Below, one piece after another: positions 1 to 11,020 of a stretch of 64,000 bases of DNA. Source of the DNA: Anaspis maculata. Taxonomy: Eukaryota; Arthropoda; Insecta; Coleoptera; Scraptiidae. The notes under the pieces were generated by a model that did not search any database, was not told the origin of the DNA, and saw only the letters and a program-made list of their open reading frames with translations. How positions within the stretch are numbered: position 1 is the first letter of the stretch; each line of letters starts with the position of its first letter. The position numbers were made by a program, and so were the translations under genes. Location: assembly GCA_949128115.1 (NCBI GenBank), contig OX421964.1:12238892-12302891 (forward strand). Direction: 5' to 3'.

Positions 1-579
1 TTGCGCTGGTTGCAAGATTTTTAGCAGCAAGTCAGGCTAGCGGGTGAAAATTGTTTTTGCATGTCAGGAGTAAACTCAGAACGCACGGAGCAAAGCAGAC
101 AGAATTGAAGTGCATTGCCCGTGACTGGGACGGGACGAATGCAAAAACCGGCCAGCAAGGCTAATTACGTAACAACTGGCGCCCAACGCGGGGCGTCGCG
201 CCGCACAGTGGTCGGAAAATCAAAAATACGCGCAGAAATTAATTTTTTAAATTTTTTTTTGGACAACTTTGGCATTGGAATACCATAGTAGAATGTTTGG
301 ACTACTATTTGCCCGAAAACAGCAATTGTTGAAGGAATATTAATACCCGAAACCCAGCTCTGAACTTGACTTACTTGTAGTATTGAAGAGCCCCTTCGTT
401 AATGAGCGTCAAATGCCGACTTTCTTCCTGGCATAACATAAAAGACGACTCTTTATAAGAATAGCAGCAGTTACCACTGAAATCTGTGAGGTTTTCTCTA
501 TGAGAAATCCTTAATGAAGTTCACTATTAACACAGTCAAGATGAACTAGTGATTTTTTTATGAAGGCTGGTAAAAAATC
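1..579. other. unassigned non-coding sequence
   Basis: I see no convincing gene, RNA or element boundary here. The first 240 bases are more G+C rich than what follows. No ORF resembles a known family. Confidence 0.4.
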
Positions 580-1335
580 AAAACTAATGTGAAGTTCGTA
601 ATTCAAGAAGACTTCTCTTCTAAGTCCCGCTGAATCCCGCCCAATAATTAACACCATGTTATATATACCCTAATGTTTCCGCTACAAAATGCAATAAAAA
701 GTTTTTGCTACTTTTTGCTACTTTGGCCTCTGGGTCACTTTTTAGGCAAAATTGCACATTAAAATAACAAAATTACTGTAAATTTTGTATTTAGATGAGG
801 CTTCCGTGTCAACTCCTGCTAAATCCCACCCTATACTATAGTTGATAGCGGGTCACATTCTAATGTTTCAGGTGCAGAATGCAATGAAAAGTTTTCGCTT
901 CTTTTTGATACTTTGGCCTCTGGGTCCCTTTTCAGGCAAAATTGCACATTATAATAACAAAATTATTGTACATTTTTGTATTCAATGAGGCTTTCTTTTC
1001 AACTCTCGCCGAATCCCACCCTATAATTCATACCATGTTATAGCCTAATGCTTGATCTACAAAATGCAATAAAAAGTTTTTGCTATTTTTTGCTACTTTG
1101 GCCTCTAGGTCCATTTTCAGGCAAAATTTCACATTTAAATAACAAAATTACTGTACATTTTATATCACTGAGGATTTCTTTTCAACTTTCCCCAAATCCC
1201 ACCCTATAATTGATATACCATGTTATACCCTAATGTTTCAGCTACAAAATGCAATGAACAGTTTTTGCTACTTTTCGCACTACTTTGGCCGCAAGGTCCC
1301 TTTTCAAGCCAAATCGCCCATAATGTGAAAACTAA
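580..1335. repeat. degenerate tandem array, unit about 185 bp, about 4 copies
   Basis: Each unit runs through a block like CCTAATGTTTC, then CTACAAAATGCAATAAAAAG, then CTACTTTGGCCTC, then AGGCAAAATTGCACATT and a trailing AATCCCACCCTATA. The CTAATGTTT-type block recurs near 671, 862, 1044 and 1231. Copies have diverged by substitution and small indels, so the array is old. No coding potential is seen. Confidence 0.75.
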
Positions 1336-1599
1336 TTGAAAATTCCAGGCATTCTACTTTCTGGGTTAGGACTTCACATCACTGATCAGTAATCACCTCA
1401 TTCATGATTAAAGTGGTAACTGGATGCGAAACTGCCCTCGGGTCTCCCCGCAATAATGCTCATAAAGTATTTCTTAATTAATTATGCTCATATTGATAGA
1501 AATTGAGAAAAAGCACCAACACTAACTGGTTAGGTTGGTACATCATAAATAGCTAAAAACGGGCCCAAGACTTGACCAACAAGTCATTTCATTGACAGT

Positions 1600-2340
1600 T
1601 TTGGAAATTTTGGTCGGCTTTTTGGAATTTCATCTCCTGTCCTATCCCCAATTTTGATGAAGCATGATTTTAAATATTTCTTCCTAGAATGTCTTTGTCT
1701 ATAATCACTTATTCTGAAAGTTTCGTGAACTTTTGTTGTTTTTTCTAAATTCCACCCCTATCGCTACCCCTATTCTGAAGAGAGATTTTTTCTAAAATTC
1801 TTTCTAAAATTCTTTCTAAAGAATGCGGGACCATTGTCCACTGATTTAAATAATGAATTCAAAAATGTTAATCACTTTTTCGACATTTCCCCCTTGTTTC
1901 ATCCCCTATTTTGATGTTGGGTTTTCTTCATAATTGTTCTCAAGAATGTCTATCCGTTGTCTACTCCTTCTGAAAGTTTTTGTGAATTTTCATCGTTATT
2001 TCGGAATTCCACCCCTATCACTACCCCTATTCTGAAGGTAATTTTTTTGTAAGTTTTTCCTCAGAACGTGTACTCTTCTGTCTATTGATTCTGATGTTAT
2101 TTAAAATTTTGGTATTTTTTTGTTATTTCACCCCGTTCCATCCCCTATTTTGATGTTGGATTTTGAAAAATAATTTTCTTAACAAGGTCTACCCGTTGTC
2201 TACTTGTTCTAAGAGTTTCGAAAATTTCAGGCATTTCTTCAACATTTCACCTCCTGTCACAACCCCTAATCTGAATATAGATTTTCTCCAGTATTTTTCC
2301 CAAAAGAATCTTTATATTAGTTATTCATTCTGAAAGTTTC
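1600..2340. repeat. degenerate tandem array, unit about 120 bp, about 6 copies
   Basis: Units start with a C-rich block of the type CCACCCCTATC, followed by CCCCTATTYTGAWG, a T-rich stretch, AAGAATGTCT and TTCTGAAAGTTTCGTGAA. C-rich blocks recur near 1630, 1750, 1888, 2010, 2128 and 2245. The array ends just before the LINE A remnant. Confidence 0.65.
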
Positions 2341-2359
2341 AGAATTTCTGCGCGTTCAA

Positions 2360-3395
2360 GCTTCTCATTGATGAGATTAGGCTTCAAACAGCATTGAAGA
2401 CACAAGGGGCGAAATATTACTGGAGAGAAATAAGAGCAATCATTGATGGAGCGGTTGTAAAAGAAACTAAACAAATCAAGGAATGGAAAGTTGGTAGAAA
2501 TGAATGGTGGGACGGAGAATGTTTGATAAAGAAAAGGGAAGTTAAAAAAGTTCTGAGAGAATGGAAAAGAGGATAAGTAAATAAAGGGGTGTACCTACAA
2601 GAACTGAAAAAGTATAGACAAAAATAAGGTGAAGAAAATGGAGAGCAAAAGAAAATTAGAGGTACAGTTGGAAAAAATCAAGACGGAAGCAGAAGCATAG
2701 ACATTTATAAACAAGGAGAGGAAAATGAAAACTGGAATAAGCAAGAATATAAAAATAGATGACTGGAGTATCCCTTCATGGAATTATTGGGAGGTACCGA
2801 GAACATGAACCGACAAAGGATAGAGCCAGAAACCCAGGACACAGAAATGTAAGAGATTAGCGAGCAAGAAGTTAGAACACAAGTGGAAAGACTAAAGAGA
2901 AAGAAAGCGGCAGGTTCGGATGGTATTAGAAATGGAGCCTGGATTTACGTTACGGAAGAAATGATAAAAACTCTAACAAGACTGATAAACAAAATATGGA
3001 ACGGAGGAGGAATACCAACGAAGTGGAGAGAAAGAATTATATGCTCGATCTATAAAAAGGGAGACCAAGACAAGGTGGAGAATTATAGGGGAATTACGCT
3101 GCTCAACACTGGCTATAGAGTATACGCCACGATACTGGAACATCGACTGAAAGAGGAAATCGAAAAGAAAAATCTGCTGCCGGACGTACAAGCAGGCTTT
3201 AGAAGGGGAAGGCACATCTGGGAACTTCTGGACTGTCAAGGGATTGAGACAAGGATGCCCGATGAGCCCCACATTGTTTTCACTGTACATAGCTGGAATG
3301 GAAGAAATTATGAGAAAGGGATAGGACGGAGGTATTGTGGTTGGAAAGAGGAAGATCTGGACCTTAGCATATGCAGACGACATTGTGCTACTGGC
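2360..3395 (+). pseudogene. LINE A (non-LTR retrotransposon), 5' fragment with broken reverse transcriptase
   Basis: A non-LTR retrotransposon remnant. An open stretch at 2394-2576 looks like the linker between endonuclease and reverse transcriptase. The RT begins near 2890, with fingers motifs GSDGI and NYRGITLLN. About 100 residues that would hold the first catalytic aspartate are missing after QAGFRRGR (near 3200). After that gap the frame shifts. GLRQGCPMSPTLFSLY is read near 3240, and the catalytic YADD is encoded at 3370-3381 in another frame. A DNA transposon interrupts it at 3395 and the LINE resumes at 4815. The clade is uncertain, possibly Jockey/R1-like. It cannot encode active enzyme. 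Confidence 0.8.
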
Positions 3396-4814
3396 ACGGA
3401 TTTCTGAATATAGAGCTGGATAGCTAATACAACACATGCGTGTTGTCCGAACTCAGCTGGCCGCCATACTGTGCTAAAATGTTATTGGCTGACGGGCAAC
3501 AAATCGGATTCAAAATATAAACCGCCGTCTTTTGTGCATTGGTGTTTACATTTGTTTCAAATATTAATTGTGGAATAATAATTACCTGAAACTGGACGAG
3601 TCCTACAGGGAGAAAGCTAAGATGCTTGTACTTTTGTTTCGTAGAATGATTCTTGGTTCTTGAATCTTCCTATTATTCATTTTTTAATTATTGGTTAGTG
3701 GTTATGATTTCATTAATGTTGTTCATTACAAATTGCAACTCATTTTATTTCGGAATAGTTACCTACATACATGTTGGAAACGTAAGGTATTTAATGAATT
3801 GTTTCGAAGACAAAACGTAGAAACTCAAGCAAAAAACTAATGGCGTTTTCGACTGGCCAGAACGGAGCCAGTTCAGCTCGAAAATCGCTATCACTGATTG
3901 GGCAAGGATTTTCGAGAACCTATCGGATCCCCTGATTTTAGGGCCGAACTGGATCGGTTCTAGTGATTTTAAAACGCTATAAACAACACAAACACGAACC
4001 TGATTTATATCACAAAAATAAAATGAAAACAATTATTGAAGTATAACATAATTGTTTATTTGTGCTTAATAATAATTCCGACATAGCTTGGCTTGTTGAT
4101 GCTTTCGGCATAGCTTGATCTGGTCATGATTTCGGCATAACTTGGCTTGTGGTTGTTGGAGCTTCCTGGAAAGCTTGACTTTCTGAAGCTACTGGAATGG
4201 GTCTCAGGTATACCGTGGTCTCAGGGTAGGCAAATCAAGTGAAGGAATTACATTGGGTTTCAGTTTCTTGAGCAATCCAATTCGCTCGAAGGCTTCATCC
4301 AAGAAATGATCTGAACAAACACGCTCTCATTGTTACGCTGCTGAATAAATGTTTGTTGATCCCTACTGATGGCCTGGAGCCACTCCACTTTGATCGTTTC
4401 GGAAACCTGAAATAATTCTTTTGTATTAAATGAAAAATCGGATAAAAACATCGAACTTACACATGATAGGTTATGCCGGTTTTGTTTTGTTTGTCGCTAT
4501 TTTTGCAACTAGGCTTAAAACAGGACGGCATGAAGTCTTTTTCTTCAACAAATCACTGAAAAACGCCGAGAAAACTTCGCACAAAGAAACGGATAAACAA
4601 GAAAAACGTTAAAAAATGACAATAGATTGACATTTGGGTGACATTTGGCAATCAAAGTGACACTCAGGGATGACAATTATTCGCAGCTTTGCCAACCCAC
4701 AAGCATTAAAGTTACTAAAAATTAGCACAGTATGGCGGCCAACAAGCGTTCGACATAAATTGTGGTGGGGGTATATTGTGATTAGCTATCCAGCTCTATA
4801 TTCAGAAATCCGTC
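3396..4814. mobile_element. non-autonomous DNA transposon with 33-bp TIRs and 9-bp target duplication
   Basis: The ends are perfect inverted repeats of 33 bp (3396-3428 and 4781-4813) starting ACGGATTTCTG. A second inverted pair, GGCCGCCATACTGTGCTAA, lies inside at 3459-3477 and 4722-4740. GCTACTGGC is duplicated at 3387-3395 and 4815-4823, and joining the flanks restores the LINE A reading after YADD. A 9-bp duplication fits Mutator-like elements, but an 8-bp reading is possible because the last base is ambiguous. No transposase is seen. The reverse strand near 4260-4400 has a short open stretch behind an acceptor-like CAG, possibly captured sequence. Confidence 0.8.
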
Positions 4815-6021
4815 GCTACTGGCGACAAACGAGAAAGCTATAAAGATGATAATGAAACGATTGGAGGGCTATCTGACAAAGAGAGATTTGACATTGAACG
4901 TGGAAAAATCGAAGGTGGTGATCTTCAAGAAGAGAAGAGGAAAGAATCGGAAAGAGGAATGGGAATGGGAAGGCAGTAGGATAGAGGAGGTGGGAGAAAC
5001 TAGATATCTGGGATATGTGTTGCAGAAAAACAAGGAACTGAGGCTCATATCAGTCATATCAGAGAGAGAACGAAGAAAGCGGCGGTGGGTATGACGCAGG
5101 TGTGGAGCATAAGAGAGAGAAAATTCAAACATGATTACAAAATCAAAATGATGATGTTTGATTATAAAGTCAAAAGTATGCCGACATATGGAGTGGAAAT
5201 CTGGGACTGGAAAGAATATGACAGAATAGAAAGAATACAACTCAAGTATATCAAATGGATTCTGGGCCTAGACATGAATACACCGTCATATATCGTTTTA
5301 GAAGAGACGAAAAGAGATTTGATAAGAGTAACAGCGGGAAAGAGGGCCATGAAATTTGAAGAGAACATCATAATGAAGAGCGAAAACAACATTCTCAAAG
5401 AAACGCACAAAGAGGTTTGCAAGAGCAAGGGTGCTTCAAGATGGACAAGCGAAAGGAAAAGTTACTTGGAAAGAACCGGAGCGAGCGAGATGTGGGTGGA
5501 AATGAAAAGACAAGAAGGACACAGCGTACCAGAAGAGTTGGAAAAAAGAGACAGAGACGCACAAAAGCAGCTACAAAGAAACAGAATAGAAGACACCAGG
5601 TACAATAAACTCTACAAACAATTATTCACAATGGAACTGCAACGATATATAAGCAACATAAACTTGAAGGACGGAATAATGCGATTGGCAAGGTTTCGGT
5701 GCGGCAATGAAGTACGGACGAGCAGCTACTGGAAGAATGCCGAAGATAGAGTGTGTCGGGTGTGTGGAGAAGAGGAGGAGACGTTGGAACACTTGAGGAG
5801 ATCATGTCAGCAGTCGTTCATGGAGGACAGAAGTCTGAGACAATTGTTGTCAGAAGATGGGGAGGGGTTGAAATGGATAGCGAAGATTGACAGGGAAAGG
5901 AAGAAGTGCAGAATCGATGAAAACAGAACACAGAATTAAAATTTTCAAGTTATAATAAATATCATATTCTAAGTTACTATGTTAACAATGACTTAAATAA
6001 ATACAATACAATACAATACAC
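4815..6021 (+). pseudogene. LINE A, 3' fragment: RT thumb and C-terminal zinc knuckle
   Basis: Continues LINE A after the inserted transposon. The open stretch 4846-5094 holds the RT region following YADD (KSKVVIF, ETRYLGYVL). A frameshift near 5050-5090 moves into the frame of 5085-5939, which carries the thumb and C-terminal domain. A cysteine/histidine knuckle of the type CRVCGEEEETLEHLRRSC lies near 5755-5810. The stop at 5937-5939 is followed by an A/T-rich 3' end and a short AATAC repeat (about 5991-6021) that serves as the LINE tail. It cannot encode an intact protein. Confidence 0.82.
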
Positions 6022-6110
6022 AAGGGAACCTAATGGAGCTCTGAGTAATACAAGAAGGCAAAAGGGAGCTTACTGGGGCTCCGAAAGTCACGAAAAGCAC
6101 AGGAGGGCTA
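6022..6110 (-). repeat. antisense fragment of the GAGCCCC minisatellite
   Basis: Reverse-complemented, this stretch contains the GGGGCTCC / GTGACTTTCGGAGC phrases that fill the array at 19.26-21.81 kb. It abuts the LINE A tail and is too short to show element ends. Confidence 0.5.
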
Positions 6111-6468
6111 TTCAGTATTCGCGTCTTGAGCCCTTTGGACGATCACGTTGTGATCCCCGTGAACGGAGAGCGAGACTTGGTGGGTCAGATCCAAAAGAAT
6201 TTAAAATTGATCCTTTTGTACGTTCATAACTCTCCACGTTATTTGGAACGTGCTCAAGGCAACTTAACAGCAAAACTGTTCGACTCAAAAGTTCTAGAAA
6301 CTCGGAAACAGCAGGATTCAATTCTGGATACCTAAAAACAATGCTGAAGCGACTGCAGAGCAGAACTCAGTTCTGGTGACCCAAGAACAGTTATTGTCGA
6401 AAGTGCTGGAAGTATTTCGTTGGATTTTATTAAAATTACGAGCTTTTTCCAAGCTTTTCTGCGCTATA
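6111..6468. other. unassigned sequence
   Basis: Nothing recognisable is seen. Short ORFs on both strands look random. Confidence 0.35.
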
Positions 6469-7550
6469 CCGGGTGATCATTTGAAAAAACTATCCACCTG
6501 CAATAACTCCCGATTCCTAGTGAATATTTTTTTGAGCAAAAACAGGTCGATTTTTTTATCGGGGGGGGACATCTAAAACATACATTGACAAATTTCTATA
6601 TTCACCTCTCTCGCCCCCACTCACCCCAACTTTGAAATTTCAAATGACACTACCTACCTTGCGATACATCAAACTAAAGAGAAATTGATTTTCTTTCTGG
6701 AAAAAATATTTCCAAAATTTTTAACCCCACTTCCTTTCCCCTAAAAATTCTTCGACTGTCCCATTTTATATTCTGGACCCCTCATTTTTTTCTCGATTCA
6801 GTCAGCGTCATCTTAAATAGCATCGAAGAAGAAAATTTTTGGTGGGAAAAGTGCTGCCCAAATTCACCCCTTTGCTCTCCCCCACCTCAACTCCCAAATT
6901 TAACAAAACACCACCTACTTTGTGATACATCAAATTAAAGGAAATTGAATTCTCTTCCTAAAAAAAATTTTTTTGAAATTTTCTACCCCTCCCCCAATGA
7001 ATTGGTCATTTGGAGTATTCTAGGGGGGAAATAGGGGGCTTTAAAAATTGTGAAAAATCTTTTTCAGGAAGAGAATTCAATTTCCTTAAATTTCATGTAT
7101 TACAAAGTGGGTATTGACATTTTAGATTTTTAAGGTCAGGTGGGGAGAGCGAAGGGGTGGATTTGGGTGGTACTTTTTTTGTAGAAAATTTTTCTTTTGA
7201 TGCTGTGCAAAATGACGTTGACTGTATTGATGAGGAATGGAGGTCAAGAATATTAACTTGGACACTCAGAGAATTTTAGAAAGAACGGGGGGTAGGGTTG
7301 AAAAATTTCAAAATATTTTTTTAGGAAAGAGAATTCAATTTTCTTTAATTTGATGTATCGCAAGGTAGGTGGTGTCATTTGAAATTTCAAAGTTGGGGTG
7401 AGTGGGGGCAAGGGGGCTCAAGATATAAATTCTCCAATGTATGTTTTAGATGTCCCCCTCGATAAAAAAATCGACCTGTTTTTGCTCAAAGACATTTGCA
7501 CTAGGAATCGGGAGATATTGCAGGTGGATAGTTTTCAAATGATCACCCGG
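6469..7550. mobile_element. foldback palindrome P1, TA-flanked, CCGGGTG ends
   Basis: A near-complete palindrome of 1082 bp centred near 7010. It starts CCGGGTGATCATTTG, ends in the inverse, and is flanked by TA on both sides (6467-6468, 7551-7552). Arms stay alignable almost to the centre, with small indels; C-rich and G-rich runs such as CCCCCACTCACCCCAAC mirror each other. No transposase gene is seen. TA flanks suggest mobilisation by a Tc1/mariner-type or other TA-targeting transposase, which is inference. Confidence 0.8.
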
Positions 7551-8778
7551 TATATGCCTCAGTTTAAGGAAAGACCTTTAGTTTCCACCTTCAGTTTCGT
7601 TAATCCAGGCCCTAGCAGTACTTCTGTAGGAAAAACGATGTAATCAATTTTTTTTTTTTTGGAATCGTTAGAGGATCATCCCAGGACAAATAATCACTTG
7701 GGTGCTTTCGCAATTTCTGGTACATTTTCCAGCAATATCGCATCAAAGTTGGCGGCTGGTCAATTCTTCAGTTCGCTGATATTTCTTGGAGTTTTCGCGA
7801 TTTTTTTCAAATAAAAGTACTAATCTACCCAAAAAACAATTCTGGATCGAATGGTGCTGTCAGATGTTGAGTACTTACGTTATACCGGGTGAAAAAAAAA
7901 TAAAACGAGTTTTATAATTTCTTCCAACTTTTCAGTTTCTTGGCCGATTTCCACAAACTTTATGTCAAAAGCTCGCTGACTAAATCGTCTACTGAAATCA
8001 ACTGTCAATATAGCCAAATTATCAAAAATCAAGATGGCGGCGGCGAACCCAAATAAAAATGTGTCGTATTTCGAGAAATTTTTTTTGATTTCTAAACTTC
8101 GTAAAGAACGACACTGATGGTGGATTCTGGAAGATTCAGCTTTCTTTTGCAATTTGAGACTAGATTCACTTGATTCGCACATTCCACTGTGAAAATATAG
8201 TGAATTGAAGAAAGGTCCACTTGTAATTTTTTTCAAATTCACAATAAATCAGCAGTTGTAAAACCTCCCGCGAATCCTTATTTCTGAAGCAATTTCTACA
8301 CACTTGGTAGTGATCGTAAGCTGTGTGCATAGGCTACAAATACTGTGTTGGTGCATGGCCGAAGTTTCGAAATTTTAGATGATAGATGACGTAAATGGTG
8401 GAGGTGCGCATGTCAAATATCGAATATTCTACTTTTTGTTCTCACATGTTCTGAACGAAATTTCTATAAATGGTTGGCCTTATAGTCAGCTGAATAAACA
8501 CGCAACGAGAATCAAATCTCAAAAGAGTCGAAATGTAAAATTTTCAAATAGACGGCTTCCCTTCTTTGGAGAAAATAAAACGGTTCTATCCGTTAGTCCA
8601 GGAATTTTAGCTGTTAAAATCGCGAATAGCGAACAAAAATGAAAGCCAGCCGGAGTTTTATATATAAGCTCAGTTAAGCATGTAGTTTAACAAAGTGAAA
8701 GTTCTCAAGGATCCGGTGTGAGCTTCGGCCGTTGTGGCCTCGAGAAGAACTTGAGGATCAGTTTTTCGCGTATATCTC

Positions 8779-9006
8779 GTGAACAATGGCACTTGGGAAG
8801 AACGTGCTTGGGAAGAAATTGTTGAAAATTCAATTGTCTATAAGAAAGGTCCTTACACATTCCATCGTCAGTCCATTCCTTCTTCGTCAAAACACAAGAA
8901 AATTAAAATAATCCAGATGCTCGATGCTGAAGACTGTATGGACCTTGAGTTTTATGACGGCGGAGTGCCACCTCGTAGAGGTGTTGGTTGGTCCACTATT
9001 TCTTAA
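8779..9006 (+). other. short open frame mirrored in both arms of P2 (left copy)
   Basis: A 75-codon open stretch with phrases such as YKKGPYTFHRQS and KIIQMLDAEDCMDLEFYDGG. The same phrases are read on the reverse strand at 9646-9852. The frame starts at GTG, not ATG, and matches no family I know. Conservation may only reflect the similarity of the two arms, so coding status is doubtful. Confidence 0.3.
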
Positions 9007-9050
9007 TTGAAACTTGAAGCCATCAATACGAACTATGCCGGCGGCATATA

Positions 9051-9586
9051 CAGGGTGAAATAAAAATAAAAAGTTGAACATTTGTTCGTCAAGAACCAAA
9101 ATAGGTGAAGACATGTAAATCGTCATAAATAATTCTGATTTCATGGTCATGAAGTCGTCATAATCTTGAATCAGATATCTTAAGCCGTTCTTGAAATATC
9201 TTCAAAAGACTGAAGTTGTAACCGAAAAAAATAATTTTTCCGTCTACTCATCAGAAAAAAAGTTGACTGTGTTTTTTCTAAAAGTAGTTGGCCGAGAGAG
9301 TGTTTTTCACTATTATTTCATTTTAAATGTAATTTATCATTGTTTCGATTCAAAACACCAAGTCTCGATTTAATATCTGAAGAGTTACTGATATACGGAG
9401 AACTAGTTTTTTTTTGTAACGACTTCAGTCTTCTGAAGATATGTCAGAAACGGCTCTACATATTTGATCCAAGTTTACGACGACTTCATGACCATGAAAT
9501 AAGAAATATTTTTGGCGTTTATATGTCTTCACCTACTTTGGTTCTTGAGGTACATTTCTTCAACTTCTTATTTTTATTTCACCATG
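9051..9586. mobile_element. P2 inner shell, CAGGGTG-ended palindrome
   Basis: Starts CAGGGTGAAATAAAAATAAA after TATA and ends with a mutated inverse (CACCATG) followed by TATA. It sits at the exact centre of P2. Its arms agree only about 80 percent by eye, clearly less than the outer P2 arms. Confidence 0.65.
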
Positions 9587-9645
9587 TATATGCCGCCGGC
9601 ATAGTTAGTATTGATGGCGAATAGTTTCAGTCAAAACAGAAAAGA

Positions 9646-9852
9646 TCAAACAACACCTCTACCAAGTGGCACCCCGCCATCATAAAACTCAAGGTCCATA
9701 CAGTCTTCAGCATCGAGCATCTGGATTATTTTAAGGAGTGGAATATAAGAAGGAGTAGACTGACGATGGAATGTGTAAGGACCTTTCTTATAGACAATTA
9801 AATTTTCAACAATTCCTCTCCTAGCACGTTCTTCCCAAGTGCCATTGTTCAC
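9646..9852 (-). other. short open frame mirrored in both arms of P2 (right copy)
   Basis: Reverse-strand counterpart of the frame at 8779-9006, also starting at GTG. The central part (YKKGPYTFHRQS, MLDAEDCMDLEFYDGG) is unchanged, while the ends have diverged and differ in length. Confidence 0.3.
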
Positions 9853-11020
9853 GAGATATACGCGAAAAACTGATCCTCAAGTTCATCTCGAGGCCACAAC
9901 GGCCGAAGCTCACACCGGATTCTTGAGAACTTTCACTATGTTAAACTAGATGCTTAACTGAGCTTATATACAAAAATCCGGCTGGCTTCCATTTTTGTTC
10001 GCTATTTGCGATTTTAACAGCTAAAATTCCTGGACTAACGGATAGAACCGTTTTATTTTCTCCTAAGAAGTAAAGTCGTCTATTTAAAATTTTTTTATTT
10101 CGACTCTTCTAACATTTGACTCTCGTTGCGTGTTTATTCAGCTGACCATTAAACCAACCATTTATAGAAATTTCGTTCAGAACATGTAAGAACAAAAAGT
10201 AGAATATTCGATATTTGGCATGCGCACCTCCACCATTTACGTCATCTATCATCTAAAATTTCGAAACTTTGGCCATGCACCAACACGGTATTTGTAGCCT
10301 ATGCACACAGCTTACAATCACCACCAAGTGTGTAGAAATTGCTCCAGAAATAAGGATTCGCGGGAGGTTTTTAAACTGCTGATTTATTGGGAATTTGGAA
10401 AAAATTACAAGTGGACCTTCCTTTAATTCTCTATATTTTCACAGTGGAATGTGCGAATCAAGTAAATCTAGTCCCAAATTGCAAAAGAAAGCTGAATCTT
10501 CCAGAATCCACCATCAGTGTCGTTCTTTACGAAGTTTAAAAATTAAAAAAAAAGTCTCGAAATACGACACATTTTTATTTGGGTTCGCCGCCGCCATCTT
10601 GATTTTTGATAATTTGGCTATATTGACAACTGATTTTAGTGAACGATTTAGTCAGCGAGCTTTTGACATAAAGTTTGTGAAAATCGGCCAAGAAACTAAA
10701 AAGTTGGAAAAAAATTATAAAAATCGTTTTATTTATTTTTTCACCCGGTATAACGTAGGTACTCAACATCTGACAGCACCATTCGATCCAGAATTGTTTT
10801 TTGGGTAGATTAGTACTTTTATTTGGAAAAAATCGCAAAAACTCCAAGAAATATCAGCGAACTGAAGAATTGACCAGCCGCCAACTTTGATGCGATATTG
10901 CTGGAAAATGTACCAGAAATCGCGAAAGCACCCGAGTGATTATTTGTCCTGGGATGATCCTCTAACGATTCCAAAAAAAAAATTGATTACATCGTTTTTC
11001 CTACAGAAGTACTGCTAGGG

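Larger units (their letters stand above)
7885..10748. mobile_element. P2 middle shell, TA-flanked, CCGGGTG ends
   Basis: Concentric with P2. Begins CCGGGTGAAAAAAAAATAAAA after TATA and ends in the inverse followed by TA. It has the same terminal heptamer as P1, so the two are likely one terminal family. Arms hold mirrored sequence such as GCCGCCGCCATCTTGATTTT. Confidence 0.65.
7610..11020. mobile_element. giant palindrome P2, outer shell
   Basis: A 3.4 kb inverted repeat centred near 9317. The outer edges are CCCTAGCAGTACTTCTGTAGG at the left and its inverse at the right. By eye the outermost arms are about 95 percent alike. Two smaller TA-flanked palindromes share the same centre (7885-10748 and 9051-9586). 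Short ORFs in the arms occur as mirror pairs and are listed separately. Confidence 0.85.

Noticed and set aside
7880..8242. 120-codon reverse ORF and its mirror at 10395-10808
   Set aside because: They mirror each other because they lie in palindrome arms. They include poly-A/T runs and element ends in the frame and have no family resemblance.
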